Of a DNA stretch of 64,000 bases, positions 19,172 through 27,368 are shown in pieces. The notes below the pieces were generated by a model, which worked only from the letters and a program-made list of their open reading frames with translations, ran no database searches and was not told the origin of the DNA. Each line of letters begins with the position of its first letter. Position 1 is the stretch's first letter. A program made the translations under genes and the position numbers. Source of the DNA: Clostridium sp. 'deep sea' (GTDB taxonomy: Bacteria > Bacillota > UBA994 > PWPR01). Location of the stretch: contig NZ_CP063353.1 in NCBI RefSeq assembly GCF_014931565.1, positions 2,294,001 through 2,358,000 of the forward strand, given 5' to 3'.

Positions 19172-19744
19172 ATGTCTATAGATTTTAATCCTCAAGTTAT
19201 TCCAATAACCGAAAGATTATGTGCAAAATACGATGACAAGTATGGCTGTTTGTACTTAGCTAAGGTTATTAAACAAATTATAAAACAAGCAACCATAGTA
19301 AATAAGGATATTATAGTTTTATGTATAGGCACTGACCGCTCTACAGGTGATGCTTTAGGCCCTTTAATCGGCAGTGAACTTCAAAAAGTCTCTTTACCTA
19401 AAAAAGTTCATGTATTTGGAACCCTAGATCAACCTGTTCACGCTATTAATTTACCCAGTGTAAAACAAACTATTAATGACACGTTTCCTAACAACTTCAC
19501 TATTGCTTTAGATGCAAGCCTGGGCAATGCTAAAAATGTAGGGGTAATTAATGTGGGGTATGGCTCAATAAGACCTGGTTCTGGAGTAAACAAACAGCTA
19601 GCACCTGTAGGTGATTTTTATCTAACAGCCACAGTAAATATTGGTGGATACATGGAATACACTGTATTGCAAAACACTAGGTTATCTTTAGTAGTTAAAA
19701 TAGCTAATACCATAGCTAAAATGTTAGAATACGCGTTAAAATAA
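19172..19744 (+). CDS. yyaC: Spore protease YyaC family (DUF1256)
   Basis: 190 residues. The family signature IIVLCIGTDRSTGDALGPLIG, the GTLDQPVHAINL loop and IALDASLGNAKNVGVINVG are all present, and NIGGYMEYTVLQNTRL closes the fold, related to germination protease (GPR). YyaC is made in sporulation and expected in the forespore or spore. It is the clearest sign that the organism forms endospores. In B. subtilis it lies next to the origin-proximal parAB genes. AAAGGAG precedes the ATG. Monocistronic with a terminator downstream. Confidence 0.92.
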   Translation: MSIDFNPQVIPITERLCAKYDDKYGCLYLAKVIKQIIKQATIVNKDIIVLCIGTDRSTGDALGPLIGSELQKVSLPKKVHVFGTLDQPVHAINLPSVKQTINDTFPNNFTIALDASLGNAKNVGVINVGYGSIRPGSGVNKQLAPVGDFYLTATVNIGGYMEYTVLQNTRLSLVVKIANTIAKMLEYALK

Positions 19745-19814
19745 AGGCTTAAAGTGGGGTTGATTTTTTAATAATCTAAACCCACATAAACTATGCAAAA
19801 TACAACTGCACAAC

Positions 19815-19845
19815 AAAGGTCACTCATGTACAAGTGACCCTTTTT
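19815..19845 (+). terminator. Terminator of yyaC
   Basis: Perfect 7-bp stem GGTCACT (19818-19824) / AGTGACC (19833-19839) followed by CTTTTTATT. A-rich upstream side makes it usable for the convergent DUF948 gene. Confidence 0.87.
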
Positions 19846-19846
19846 A

Positions 19847-20140
19847 TTATAATTTTTTTATTAATTTACTTACTACATTAGCAGCTACTTTACCTGCTGC
19901 ATCTGCTTTTGAGGTTAGCGATGTAACATGCTCACTAATATGACCTGCCTCACGCGTTACTTTTTCTACATTTTTGATAGTACCTTCTAATTCGTATTCT
20001 GATTTTTCAATTATTTTATTCACATTAACAACTGTCTCTGCCATTTTTCTTAAAACTTTTATAATAAACACACCTACTACTACTATTACAATTGTTATTA
20101 TTAATAAACATACACTGTCAAAATCTAGGTATAAAGACAA
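19847..20140 (-). CDS. DUF948-like small membrane protein
   Basis: About 98 residues from a TTG at 20140, which has AGGAGG 7 nt upstream; a TTG at 20161 overlaps the sigma-factor stop and lies before the SD. One TM (VCLLIITIVIVVVGVFIIKVL) is followed by an amphipathic coiled-coil-like stretch with repeated hydrophobic residues (VVNVNKIIEKSEYELEGTIKNV), as in DUF948/YtxG general-stress proteins. It sits directly behind the sigma factor gene and is probably part of that operon. Confidence 0.72.
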   Translation of the reverse strand: MSLYLDFDSVCLLIITIVIVVVGVFIIKVLRKMAETVVNVNKIIEKSEYELEGTIKNVEKVTREAGHISEHVTSLTSKADAAGKVAANVVSKLIKKL

Positions 20141-20154
20141 GTCTTCTCCTCCTT

Positions 20155-20922
20155 TTAGCAATACATTTCACTGCGTTTTTTATGAAGTTTAGTTATTATT
20201 CTTTTAATACTACGAGAAACTTGCATTTGAGTCATATTCATTATTTCGCCTATTTCTCTTTGGGTTAAATCCTGTTCAAATCTTAGGTTTATAATTTTTC
20301 TTTCTTCATCATTTAGCACAGCAAATAGTTCTTGTATTTCGCTATGTTCTTCAACTTTACGTAGGCTTAAATCCTCTTTACCTAAAGCGCTTTTTAGGGT
20401 TAAATCACTATCATCTTCAGCTGTCTTAACAACACTATCTAAAGATGCTGCTTGGTACGCTTGTCCCCATTCAAGTGACTCTAATACATCTTCTTCACTC
20501 ACATCCAAATATATGGCCATATCTTTGGGGTTAGGAGTTCGCTGTAGTTTTTGAGTTAAAATTGGCATTGCTTTATAAATCTTATTACCCAATTCTTTAA
20601 TTCTACGTGGAACATGAACTGCCCACTGGCGGTCTCTAAAATAATGTTTTATCTCACCAATTATTGTAGGAGTAACAAAGGTTATAAACTTAGCAGCTTT
20701 ATTCATATCGTATCTTTTTAAAGATTTAAGTAAGCCTATGCTACCAACCTGTACAAGGTCATCAAAAGATACCGCCTCTCGTACAAATCTCTTAGCTAAG
20801 TACTTTACTAAAGGTAAAAATTCATTAACTAATTTTTCTAATGCTGCTGAGTCATTACTTTGCTGATAAAGCAAAATAAGCTCATTTATCTCTACAGTGG
20901 TAAGCTTCTGTGTTTCCTCCAC
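20155..20922 (-). CDS. sigB: SigB-type alternative RNA polymerase sigma factor
   Basis: 255 residues: sigma-70 region 2 (SFDDLVQVGSIGLLKSLKRYD, PTIIGEIKHYFRD), region 3 (VHVPRRIKELGNKI with RTPNPKDMAIYLDVSEEDVLE) and region 4 HTH (TQREIGEIMNMTQMQVSRSIKR). The AVHVPRRIKELG stretch and QAYQAASLD match B. subtilis SigB more closely than SigF, which has KVSRSLKELG there. The GTG start has AGGTGG 9 nt upstream. Encoded 2 nt after the RsbW-like anti-sigma factor. SigF cannot be excluded by eye, but general stress or envelope stress control is more likely. Confidence 0.87.
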   Translation of the reverse strand: MEETQKLTTVEINELILLYQQSNDSAALEKLVNEFLPLVKYLAKRFVREAVSFDDLVQVGSIGLLKSLKRYDMNKAAKFITFVTPTIIGEIKHYFRDRQWAVHVPRRIKELGNKIYKAMPILTQKLQRTPNPKDMAIYLDVSEEDVLESLEWGQAYQAASLDSVVKTAEDDSDLTLKSALGKEDLSLRKVEEHSEIQELFAVLNDEERKIINLRFEQDLTQREIGEIMNMTQMQVSRSIKRIITKLHKKRSEMYC

Positions 20923-20924
20923 AA

Positions 20925-21392
20925 TTATTTACCACCTAGCTTTTTCATCATTACAATGCATGTTCCTTGACCTACTGTTGTATCTAAATTTACTTCGTCC
21001 ATTAAACTGCGAATAATAAATAATCCTAATCCTCCAGATTGTAGTTTACTTATATCTGGTATTTTAATATGACTTGAATCAAAACCAGGACCCTGGTCTT
21101 CTATTTTAATAGTTAATTGTTTTGATAAATAATTAAAACTACTTTCAATATTAATTTTACTTGAGCTATTGCCTCTTGTATGAACCACAGCATTAGTTAC
21201 AGCCTCAGTAATTGCTACCTTAATATCTTCAATTGATTCTATATCAAAACCACACCTACTTGCCATAGCAGAAACTGTTAAACGTACAACACTTACGTAC
21301 GCAGGTAAAGAAGGAACTGTTAAATTAACTATTTCATTTAATGCCATATCAACACTAGAATCTATAAACGCTGATTCATGCACCTCAGTCAT
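20925..21392 (-). CDS. rsbW: RsbW-like anti-sigma factor (serine kinase)
   Basis: 155 residues of the GHKL kinase fold. VPSLPAYVSVVRLTVSAMASRCGF followed by IEDIKVAITEAVTNAVVHT is close to RsbW (VPAQPEYVGIIRLTLSGVAS in B. subtilis) rather than SpoIIAB. N box EAVTNAVVH, G1 DQGPGFD and G2 GGLGLFIIRSLMDEV are intact, so it should phosphorylate its RsbV partner and bind the sigma factor. It overlaps rsbV by 8 nt. A GTG at 21383 with GGGAGG at 9 nt is an alternative start. Confidence 0.88.
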   Translation of the reverse strand: MTEVHESAFIDSSVDMALNEIVNLTVPSLPAYVSVVRLTVSAMASRCGFDIESIEDIKVAITEAVTNAVVHTRGNSSSKINIESSFNYLSKQLTIKIEDQGPGFDSSHIKIPDISKLQSGGLGLFIIRSLMDEVNLDTTVGQGTCIVMMKKLGGK

Positions 21393-21705
21393 CCTCCCTT
21401 CTTACTTCAAAAACGGTGTTAAGTCCTGTTGTCTCAAGAAGTTTCATTACTTGAGCCTTTGGACTAATTAATACTACATTACCATTTTTCCCTTTTAAAT
21501 CACGGACTAAACCAATTAACATACTTAATCCAGTACTATCTATAAAATTTAATCCTTTTAAATCAATTTCAACAACACTATAGCCATTTGTTAACTCAGC
21601 CAATTTTTCTCTTATATCAGTTATATTAAAAATATCTATTTCACCGTTAATAGCTATTTTAACTGTCTTTTCATTTAATTCTTTAACAAAACTCAACTCA
21701 TTCAT
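21385..21705 (-). CDS. rsbV: RsbV-like anti-anti-sigma factor (STAS)
   Basis: 106 residues from the ATG at 21705, which has AGAGGTGA upstream; the GTG inside that SD is less likely. STAS domain with the regulatory Ser in LNFIDSTGLSMLIG. When unphosphorylated it binds RsbW and frees the sigma factor; RsbW phosphorylates this Ser. First gene of a V-W-sigma operon. No RsbU/RsbP phosphatase or RsbX lies in the window, so the input signal is not visible. Confidence 0.9.
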   Translation of the reverse strand: MNELSFVKELNEKTVKIAINGEIDIFNITDIREKLAELTNGYSVVEIDLKGLNFIDSTGLSMLIGLVRDLKGKNGNVVLISPKAQVMKLLETTGLNTVFEVRREDD

Positions 21706-21937
21706 AAATGTCACCTCTTATACTGATTTAATTAAACATAATAAAAATAAATCCTGCAAAATAGCAAGATAATAGAGCTACTATCATTTTACTATAATTA
21801 CACCTTTATTTCTAACTTTTAGCCCTAATGATTTTAATTTTTTGCACTTTTTTTTATATTAAACACTAAAAATGATCGTTTTTTAGTTAACTTAATCAAA
21901 TTAAGCTATTGCCGCACTACATATTTATAATTAAATA

Positions 21938-21971
21938 AAAAACAGCTTACATTACCAATAGTAATGTAAGC
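21938..21971 (-). terminator. Terminator of metK
   Basis: Perfect 11-bp stem GCTTACATTAC (21945-21955) / GTAATGTAAGC (21961-21971), loop CAATA, then TGTTTTTTATT on the minus strand right after the metK stop. Confidence 0.9.
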
Positions 21972-21978
21972 CGCTATT

Positions 21979-23172
21979 TTATTGATTTTTTAATAATTTT
22001 TTAAGCTCTTCAACTTTATCTAATTTCTCCCACGGCAAATCTAAATCGTCTCTGCCAAAGTGACCATAAGCAGCTACATTCTTATAAAGTGGGCTTCTTA
22101 AGTTGAGTTTATCTATAATAGCCTCAGGGCGCAAATCAAAAATTTTATTAATTGCCTCTTGCAATTTTTTTTCACTAACCTTACCAGTACCAAATGTATC
22201 TACCATTATTGATACTGGGTTAGCTACTCCAATAGCATAAGCTATTTGCAATTCGCAACGCTCTGCTAAACCTGCTGCTACAATATTTTTAGCAACATAA
22301 CGGGCTGCATAGGCGGCAGATCTATCTACCTTAGTGGGATCCTTACCAGAGAATGCTCCACCACCATGACGTGCCGCTCCTCCGTAAGTATCTACTATTA
22401 TTTTACGACCAGTTAAACCACTATCTCCCATTGGTCCACCAATTACAAAGCGACCAGTAGGATTTATAAAATACTTTGTATTTTCATCAAGCAAGTTATG
22501 TGGTACAACCTCTTTGATTATTTTTTCAATTATATCTTTTCTAATTGTTTCGTTTTCTACATCAGGCATATGTTGAGTTGATACAACTACTGTATCGATA
22601 CGAACTGGTTTATATCCCTCATACTCAACAGTTACTTGGGTTTTACCATCTGGCCTTAAGTATGGAATGGTTTTTTGAACACGAGCATCGTGCAATTTAC
22701 GTGCTAAGTTATGAGCTAAATAAATAGGTAGAGGCATAAAGGTTTGTGTTTCATTACATGCAAAACCAAAAATTAAACCCTGATCTCCTGCACCCGTTGT
22801 ATACTTATTCATTTCATCTTCTCGTGCCTCAAGTGCTTGATCTACACCTACAGCAATATCTGGTGATTGTTCATCAATTGCAGTAACTACTGCACATGTA
22901 TCACCATCAAAACCAAACTTAGCTCTAGTATAACCAATATCCTTTATGGTTTGGCGTACAATACTTGATATATCTACATAACATTTAGTAGTTATTTCCC
23001 CTCCAACAACTACCAAACCTGTTGTAACAAATGTTTCACACGCTACCCGAGCCATTTTATCTTGAGCTAAAATAGCATCTAAAATAGCATCTGAAATCTG
23101 ATCTGCAACTTTATCAGGATGACCTGCAGTAACAGATTCTGAGGTGAATAAATATCTACCTCTATTTCGCAA
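21979..23172 (-). CDS. metK: S-adenosylmethionine synthetase
   Basis: About 397 residues from the TTG at 23172, selected because AAGGAG lies 9 nt upstream and the protein then starts [21 protein letters not shown] like other MetK proteins; an ATG at 23190 precedes the SD. Motifs: [46 protein letters not shown] without gaps, and [19 protein letters not shown]. Makes AdoMet from Met and ATP in the cytosol. I see no SAM riboswitch upstream; a CTAGTA-N4-TACTAG repeat (23221-23236) lies in the leader. Confidence 0.95.
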   Translation of the reverse strand: MRNRGRYLFTSESVTAGHPDKVADQISDAILDAILAQDKMARVACETFVTTGLVVVGGEITTKCYVDISSIVRQTIKDIGYTRAKFGFDGDTCAVVTAIDEQSPDIAVGVDQALEAREDEMNKYTTGAGDQGLIFGFACNETQTFMPLPIYLAHNLARKLHDARVQKTIPYLRPDGKTQVTVEYEGYKPVRIDTVVVSTQHMPDVENETIRKDIIEKIIKEVVPHNLLDENTKYFINPTGRFVIGGPMGDSGLTGRKIIVDTYGGAARHGGGAFSGKDPTKVDRSAAYAARYVAKNIVAAGLAERCELQIAYAIGVANPVSIMVDTFGTGKVSEKKLQEAINKIFDLRPEAIIDKLNLRSPLYKNVAAYGHFGRDDLDLPWEKLDKVEELKKLLKNQ

Positions 23173-23220
23173 ACCAATCATCTCCTTCATGAACTAGATT
23201 ATTATATGTTTGCAATTTCC

Positions 23221-23236
23221 CTAGTACTTATACTAG
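23221..23236 (-). promoter_or_regulatory. Inverted repeat upstream of metK
   Basis: CTAGTA (23221-23226), CTTA, TACTAG (23231-23236), 49 nt upstream of the TTG start. On the minus strand it contains TATAAG, with TTGACT 20 nt further up; the spacing is long for a standard promoter, so this is only a candidate operator or weak promoter. Nothing else is recognised in 23173-23380. Confidence 0.4.
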
Positions 23237-23381
23237 TTCACTTAATAATAAAAGTCAATAATTACTGTAAATAATTCCTAATTAGTTCATTTTTAGTTCA
23301 TAACTTTTACTAACTTTTATTCTCTAATTTATTTTAAATAAAGTAAGTATAGTGATGCGCCTAAGATATGTAATTTAATTT

Positions 23382-23406
23382 AAAAAAGGCTGACACGAGG
23401 TCAGCC
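23382..23406 (-). terminator. Terminator of the copper-amine-oxidase-like-domain gene
   Basis: Stem GGCTGAC (23388-23394) / GTCAGCC (23400-23406), loop ACGAG, with six T on the minus-strand side. It lies 84 nt beyond the stop at 23491. Confidence 0.82.
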
Positions 23407-23490
23407 ATCGAAATAGTTATTATAGAATTAATTTTAATGGGTTATATTTATACTAATCATATTAACTATATTATTTATAACTAGCTATAA

Positions 23491-24489
23491 TTAATTACTA
23501 CCATCTTCAATAATATCATTATTATTTGACTCATCAGCAGTAGTATCCTTTTCATTTTTTTCAAGATAAATAGCTTCATCTATAAGTACAACTGGTTTAT
23601 TTTTTATGGGTAAACTAATCATAATACTATCGGTTACTTCATCCCATAACACTTCAAATCCCAAATGTTCACTAACATCACGTGTTGGTATAAACGTACG
23701 AGAGTTAAATATTAACATAGGTACTGATAGAGTTATTTTTTTAACCTCTTTTGAATTAGCAACAACCATGATATTAGAGTTTTCTCGTAGTACTACAGTT
23801 GTATCTCCATAAACCATAGTTACAACGCCAACATCATTAACACGCTCGAAATAGAATTTTACACCAAGCTTTTCTAATAATCTTATGGACATTAAGGTAG
23901 TAAATGGACCTTTCCTAAAGGTTGTTTGGGCATTAAATTTATGTAAATCCTCATTTACAGTAAAACTATTACTGCCAATTATAGTTTTTACTTTGGTTTG
24001 TCCATAATATAATAGATTCATTTCCTTATATAATTCTTCTCGTAACAATACTAATGCTTTATATAATTCATTTACATCATTCATTTGTTTAGCATAAATA
24101 TTATCTAAACCGTTTGCCAGAACTTCCATATTATAATTAATTCGTTCAATTTCACTTTTAATCCAATTATCATTATACGTTGTTTTGCTAACATGGTATT
24201 GAGGTCGTAAGTTGTTGAGTCCCTCACCATTAATATATACCTGTGAATGTACCCCTGTATCTACGTTTATATTAGACTCATCTCCAGTATCAACTCCTAC
24301 ATTAGATTCATTGCTGTCAACGTTAATATTGGTATTAACTTGGTCAGCAATATTGGTAATTGTAGAGTTTAAGATACTTTCACTGCTAACATCCTCTGAT
24401 TCATCAGCATAGGCAAAACAAGGGCAAAGAACTAAAATTAGTGATATACTAATTAAAAGCTTATGTGCTATTTTTTTTATTATAAACAC
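23491..24489 (-). CDS. Secreted protein with copper-amine-oxidase-like N-terminal domain
   Basis: 332 residues. Signal peptide with LLISISLILVLCPCFAYA then cleavage before DES. Next comes an Asn/Asp-rich section with three near-repeats of about 10 residues (NINVDSNES, NVGVDTGDES, NINVDTGVHS), a helical stretch (about 105-165), and a C-terminal pair of beta units of the copper-amine-oxidase N1 / stalk type (FRKGPFTTLMSIRLLEKLGV, SRTFIPTRDVSEHLGFEVLWD). Such domains are common on clostridial surface proteins and are not enzymes. Tail acidic. Role unknown. Confidence 0.75.
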   Translation of the reverse strand: MFIIKKIAHKLLISISLILVLCPCFAYADESEDVSSESILNSTITNIADQVNTNINVDSNESNVGVDTGDESNINVDTGVHSQVYINGEGLNNLRPQYHVSKTTYNDNWIKSEIERINYNMEVLANGLDNIYAKQMNDVNELYKALVLLREELYKEMNLLYYGQTKVKTIIGSNSFTVNEDLHKFNAQTTFRKGPFTTLMSIRLLEKLGVKFYFERVNDVGVVTMVYGDTTVVLRENSNIMVVANSKEVKKITLSVPMLIFNSRTFIPTRDVSEHLGFEVLWDEVTDSIMISLPIKNKPVVLIDEAIYLEKNEKDTTADESNNNDIIEDGSN

Positions 24490-24497
24490 CTCTTTTT

Positions 24498-24528
24498 AAA
24501 GCAAGAGCAGTAAAACTACTCTTGCTTT
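24498..24528. terminator. Hairpin between two secreted-protein genes, possible terminator
   Basis: Perfect 10-bp stem AAAGCAAGAG (24498-24507) / CTCTTGCTTT (24519-24528). The T tract is better on the plus strand (TTTTTATTTATT) than on the minus strand, where the upstream gene (24589-25494) ends. It may be a terminator for that gene or a leader hairpin of the next one. Confidence 0.55.
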
Positions 24529-24588
24529 TTATTTATTGTAATTTTATGAGGTAGCAATTTGCTTTAGCAAATCGCTTAATTTTACCTA

Positions 24589-25494
24589 TTACTTTCTTGT
24601 ATCAATTAAGTAAGATTTAAAGCCAATATCTACACCATCTACTACATATTCTTTTTGGCCGTAAATTAATTCACTTCCATCACTATTTGATTTGTACTCA
24701 CCATTTATCCAAACAGATTTTCCTTTACCTTCTGCTGTGAGTTCAGCATATCCTGTAAAATTATTGCTACCCGCATCTGTTCTAATAAAAGCCATAGTCT
24801 GTTTATTTTTTCTTGAGTTTAAAAAGGCATTACCATATGAGTACTCTGCCATTCCACTACCTTCAACAGTAACTTTACTATATGAGTTATTTTTGCTAAC
24901 AATAACTTTACCAAATGAGTAATTGCATGCAGTAGCTTTAAAATTATTTCCTTCTGCATATAGAGTTCCTTGACCCAAATCTTCGGTAACCTCTTTACCA
25001 CTATTATCTAATTTATTAGAAATACACGAATAGTAAGAACTTTGTTCATTACTTTTAATTTCATTACCTGTACTAATGGCACCATCACCACCATCAACAT
25101 TCATAAAGTTAATTATGCTACCCTTTTTAGTTATAAGGTCATTTCTAATAAAAGCCTGCTTACCATCGTTATACTCAGTATCACAAACCATACTATTATT
25201 CACAAACTCTAATCCCTTGCTTATTCCATTAATAAAGCTTCCTTTAAAGGATCCTTGAATAATATCTCCTTGGCTTTCAAATATGTTTTTAGCTTTTTTA
25301 CTATTTCCCTTAAACATCTCTGTGTGAACAGATGCATTTAATCCTGAATAATCGACTTGGGCTGAAGCCCCAGAGAAACTAACACTGTGACTTCCATTTT
25401 CACCTGCATATGAACTTGATCCATCAATAGCACCCGCATATGCTACAGAGCAAAACATCATCAATACTAGGCCTAATACTGCTAATTTTTTCAT
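24589..25494 (-). CDS. Secreted protein of unknown function, Asn/Gly/Ser-rich
   Basis: 301 residues, not recognised. The signal peptide MKKLAVLGLVLMMFCSVAYA is followed by a mature domain rich in Ser, Gly, Asn and aromatic residues with short alternating strands (SFKGSFINGISKGLEFVNN, GKVIVSKNNSYSKVTVEG), consistent with a beta-solenoid or beta-sandwich. Three Cys may form disulfides. No catalytic motif seen. It has good codon structure, a signal peptide and SD AAGGAG, so it is a real gene. The neighbouring secreted protein may be functionally linked. Confidence 0.72.
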   Translation of the reverse strand: MKKLAVLGLVLMMFCSVAYAGAIDGSSSYAGENGSHSVSFSGASAQVDYSGLNASVHTEMFKGNSKKAKNIFESQGDIIQGSFKGSFINGISKGLEFVNNSMVCDTEYNDGKQAFIRNDLITKKGSIINFMNVDGGDGAISTGNEIKSNEQSSYYSCISNKLDNSGKEVTEDLGQGTLYAEGNNFKATACNYSFGKVIVSKNNSYSKVTVEGSGMAEYSYGNAFLNSRKNKQTMAFIRTDAGSNNFTGYAELTAEGKGKSVWINGEYKSNSDGSELIYGQKEYVVDGVDIGFKSYLIDTRK

Positions 25495-25871
25495 TTATAC
25501 TCTCCTTAAAAACTTATAGAATAATTGCTTACATCTTGCACTTATGTGCTTTTTATGATAACCCCCTTTTCATTTATTAGTAAACACCAATCTATTATTT
25601 GCCAATAGCTCTATATTTATGTGAAATTCTAGACTATATAATAACTGGTGCAAAATCATTTAACCATATTGCACTAAACAAAACTAAAGAATGTTGTCGC
25701 TTCAATTTTATGGTTTAATTTTACAAATTTGTTGATTTAACAATGCTTTTAATGTATTTTTAAGGAGAATAAGAGCTGTAATTTTTGTTTAAAGTAAGTT
25801 GCTGACGAAAATAAAAAAACGCTAACTTTTTTATGTTAGCGTTTTTTGACGACGAATGTAGTTACAAGACA
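25495..25871. other. Intergenic stretch without a gene
   Basis: AT-rich. Apart from the strong hairpin at 25814-25847 I see no gene, repeat or known RNA motif. The promoter of the secreted-protein gene must lie near 25500-25600. Confidence 0.6.
25814..25847. terminator. Bidirectional terminator, M20 amidohydrolase gene
   Basis: Perfect 13-bp stem AAAAAACGCTAAC (25814-25826) / GTTAGCGTTTTTT (25835-25847) with an eight-base loop; T runs on both strands. Used by the amidohydrolase gene on the minus strand. Confidence 0.88.
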
Positions 25872-27188
25872 CTACTTGGCATTAAAAAAATTGTTCCACA
25901 TTTCTAAATAGCTATCTTTATTATAAATTGGTTTGTAGTTTTCTACTACTTGTTCTGCTTTTTCAGCGTTATCTATTAATAAATCTATCACTGTCATTGC
26001 CATAGCTTTTGCTCCAGCAACGTAAGCTAATTCTTCATCAACAATTTCATAGTGTTTTGAATGTGCTATGCCATCCACACCACCAATGTAAGGATGTATT
26101 GCTGGTATAACATGCATTATATCACCAATATCAGAAGATCCTGCACCATGTCTATTTAATTCTGTAACAGCTTCATCACCTAAAACAGTACTTAGGTTTT
26201 CTTTCATTAAACCACCCATTAAAGCATTATTGTTGCGTGGCAAATAACCAGGTATTTCAGTAATTTCAACCTCTGCTCCTACTGCCATAGCACCAGCCTT
26301 TAAGGCTCTGTTAACTTTAGCACTAGCATCTACAATAGCATCCATGCTCTTGCCACGCACATAGGTCTCCATAACTACTTCTGCAGGAACTATATTAACT
26401 AAGTCCCCACCCTTAGTAATAATGGGATGTACTCTTATATGGTCACTATCCTGAAATGTTTCTCTATTAGCATGAATAGCCATCATACCTACCATAGCAG
26501 CATTAAGAGCATTAACACCTTTATGAGGAGCTCCACCAGCATGGGCCTCTACCCCTTTATAGGTAACCAATTTACCAACAAAGCCATTACTAGTACCTCC
26601 AACTAACGCTTTAATACCATCTTCAGTGGAGGCACTATGATACATCATTAACATATCTACATCTTCAAGCTCGCCTAAGGCAATCCACTCTTGTTTACCA
26701 CCTAAAAATTGAATTTTGCCTTCTTCTCTTAACTTTTGGCGATATCCTATTTCTACATACTCTTCTGCAGGAACTGCCATAAAAGAAACATCACCATCTA
26801 ATTCAGACATAACTCCACTTTTAACTAAACCAATTGCTGCTCCTAACATTCCTGCAATTTGAGCATTATGTCCACAAGAATGGGCTGCACCTGTTTGTGG
26901 GTCAGCATGAGGATGGTCAGGGCAAACAACTGCATCAAGTTCTCCCATAACAGCTACTTTTAATTTGCTTTTTCGGCCTTTTACATCAGCTCTCACGCCA
27001 GTTACACCAATCTTATCACGGTATTGTATACCTAAATCTCCAAAAACACGTTTAACAATATCAGCAGTTCTAAACTCTTTGTAACCTAGCTCAGGGTGAG
27101 AGAAAATATCATTTCCGATAGCAATAATTTCATCCTTATGGTTCTCTATAACTTTACAAACCTGTTGCTTTAACGTTTCTTTATTCAT
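25872..27188 (-). CDS. M20 family amidohydrolase (aminobenzoyl-glutamate / N-acyl amino acid hydrolase-like)
   Basis: 438 residues from the ATG at 27188, which has GGGAGG 7 nt upstream; the TTG at 27203 lies before that SD. M20D-type features: FSHPELGYKEFRTADIV, GELDAVVCPDHPHADPQTGAAHSCGHN, PAEEYVEIGYRQ, and dimerisation-domain GVEAHAGGAPHKGVNALNA. C-terminal HKHYEIVDEEL-like HSKHYEIVDE holds a late metal ligand. It removes acyl groups from amino acids or p-aminobenzoyl-glutamate; exact substrate unknown. Stands alone. Confidence 0.87.
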   Translation of the reverse strand: MNKETLKQQVCKVIENHKDEIIAIGNDIFSHPELGYKEFRTADIVKRVFGDLGIQYRDKIGVTGVRADVKGRKSKLKVAVMGELDAVVCPDHPHADPQTGAAHSCGHNAQIAGMLGAAIGLVKSGVMSELDGDVSFMAVPAEEYVEIGYRQKLREEGKIQFLGGKQEWIALGELEDVDMLMMYHSASTEDGIKALVGGTSNGFVGKLVTYKGVEAHAGGAPHKGVNALNAAMVGMMAIHANRETFQDSDHIRVHPIITKGGDLVNIVPAEVVMETYVRGKSMDAIVDASAKVNRALKAGAMAVGAEVEITEIPGYLPRNNNALMGGLMKENLSTVLGDEAVTELNRHGAGSSDIGDIMHVIPAIHPYIGGVDGIAHSKHYEIVDEELAYVAGAKAMAMTVIDLLIDNAEKAEQVVENYKPIYNKDSYLEMWNNFFNAK

Positions 27189-27328
27189 AACTATCCCTCC
27201 CAATATATTGTGTTAGTAACTTCGCTAAATGATCTAATATTCCTGTATTCTAAATAAATTTTATTAGGCTGTTTGAAATCATAAATTAAAAGTTATTAAA
27301 TTTTAAAGCCTGACCCCATTTTGTTTAA

Positions 27329-27361
27329 TAAAAAAGACCGCTGATTTGATCTCAACAGTCT
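27329..27361 (-). terminator. Terminator of rho
   Basis: Stem 27335-27344 / 27352-27361 of 10 pairs including two G-U pairs, followed on the minus strand by six T. It starts 8 nt after the rho stop, so it closes the fba-tal-glpX-rho cluster. Confidence 0.8.
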
Positions 27362-27368
27362 CTTCTGT

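Noticed and set aside
20155-20922. Sigma factor called SigF with a spoIIA operon
   Set aside because: The anti-sigma and sigma residues (VPSLPAYVSVVRLT, VHVPRRIKELG) fit RsbW/SigB better; kept as an alternative only.
23173-23490. SAM riboswitch before metK
   Set aside because: None of the conserved SAM-I or SAM-II core elements could be found on the minus strand.
24552-24577. Hairpin AGCAATTTGC / GCAAATCGCT near the end of the secreted-protein gene
   Set aside because: One mismatch, no T tract and short; not strong enough for a terminator call.
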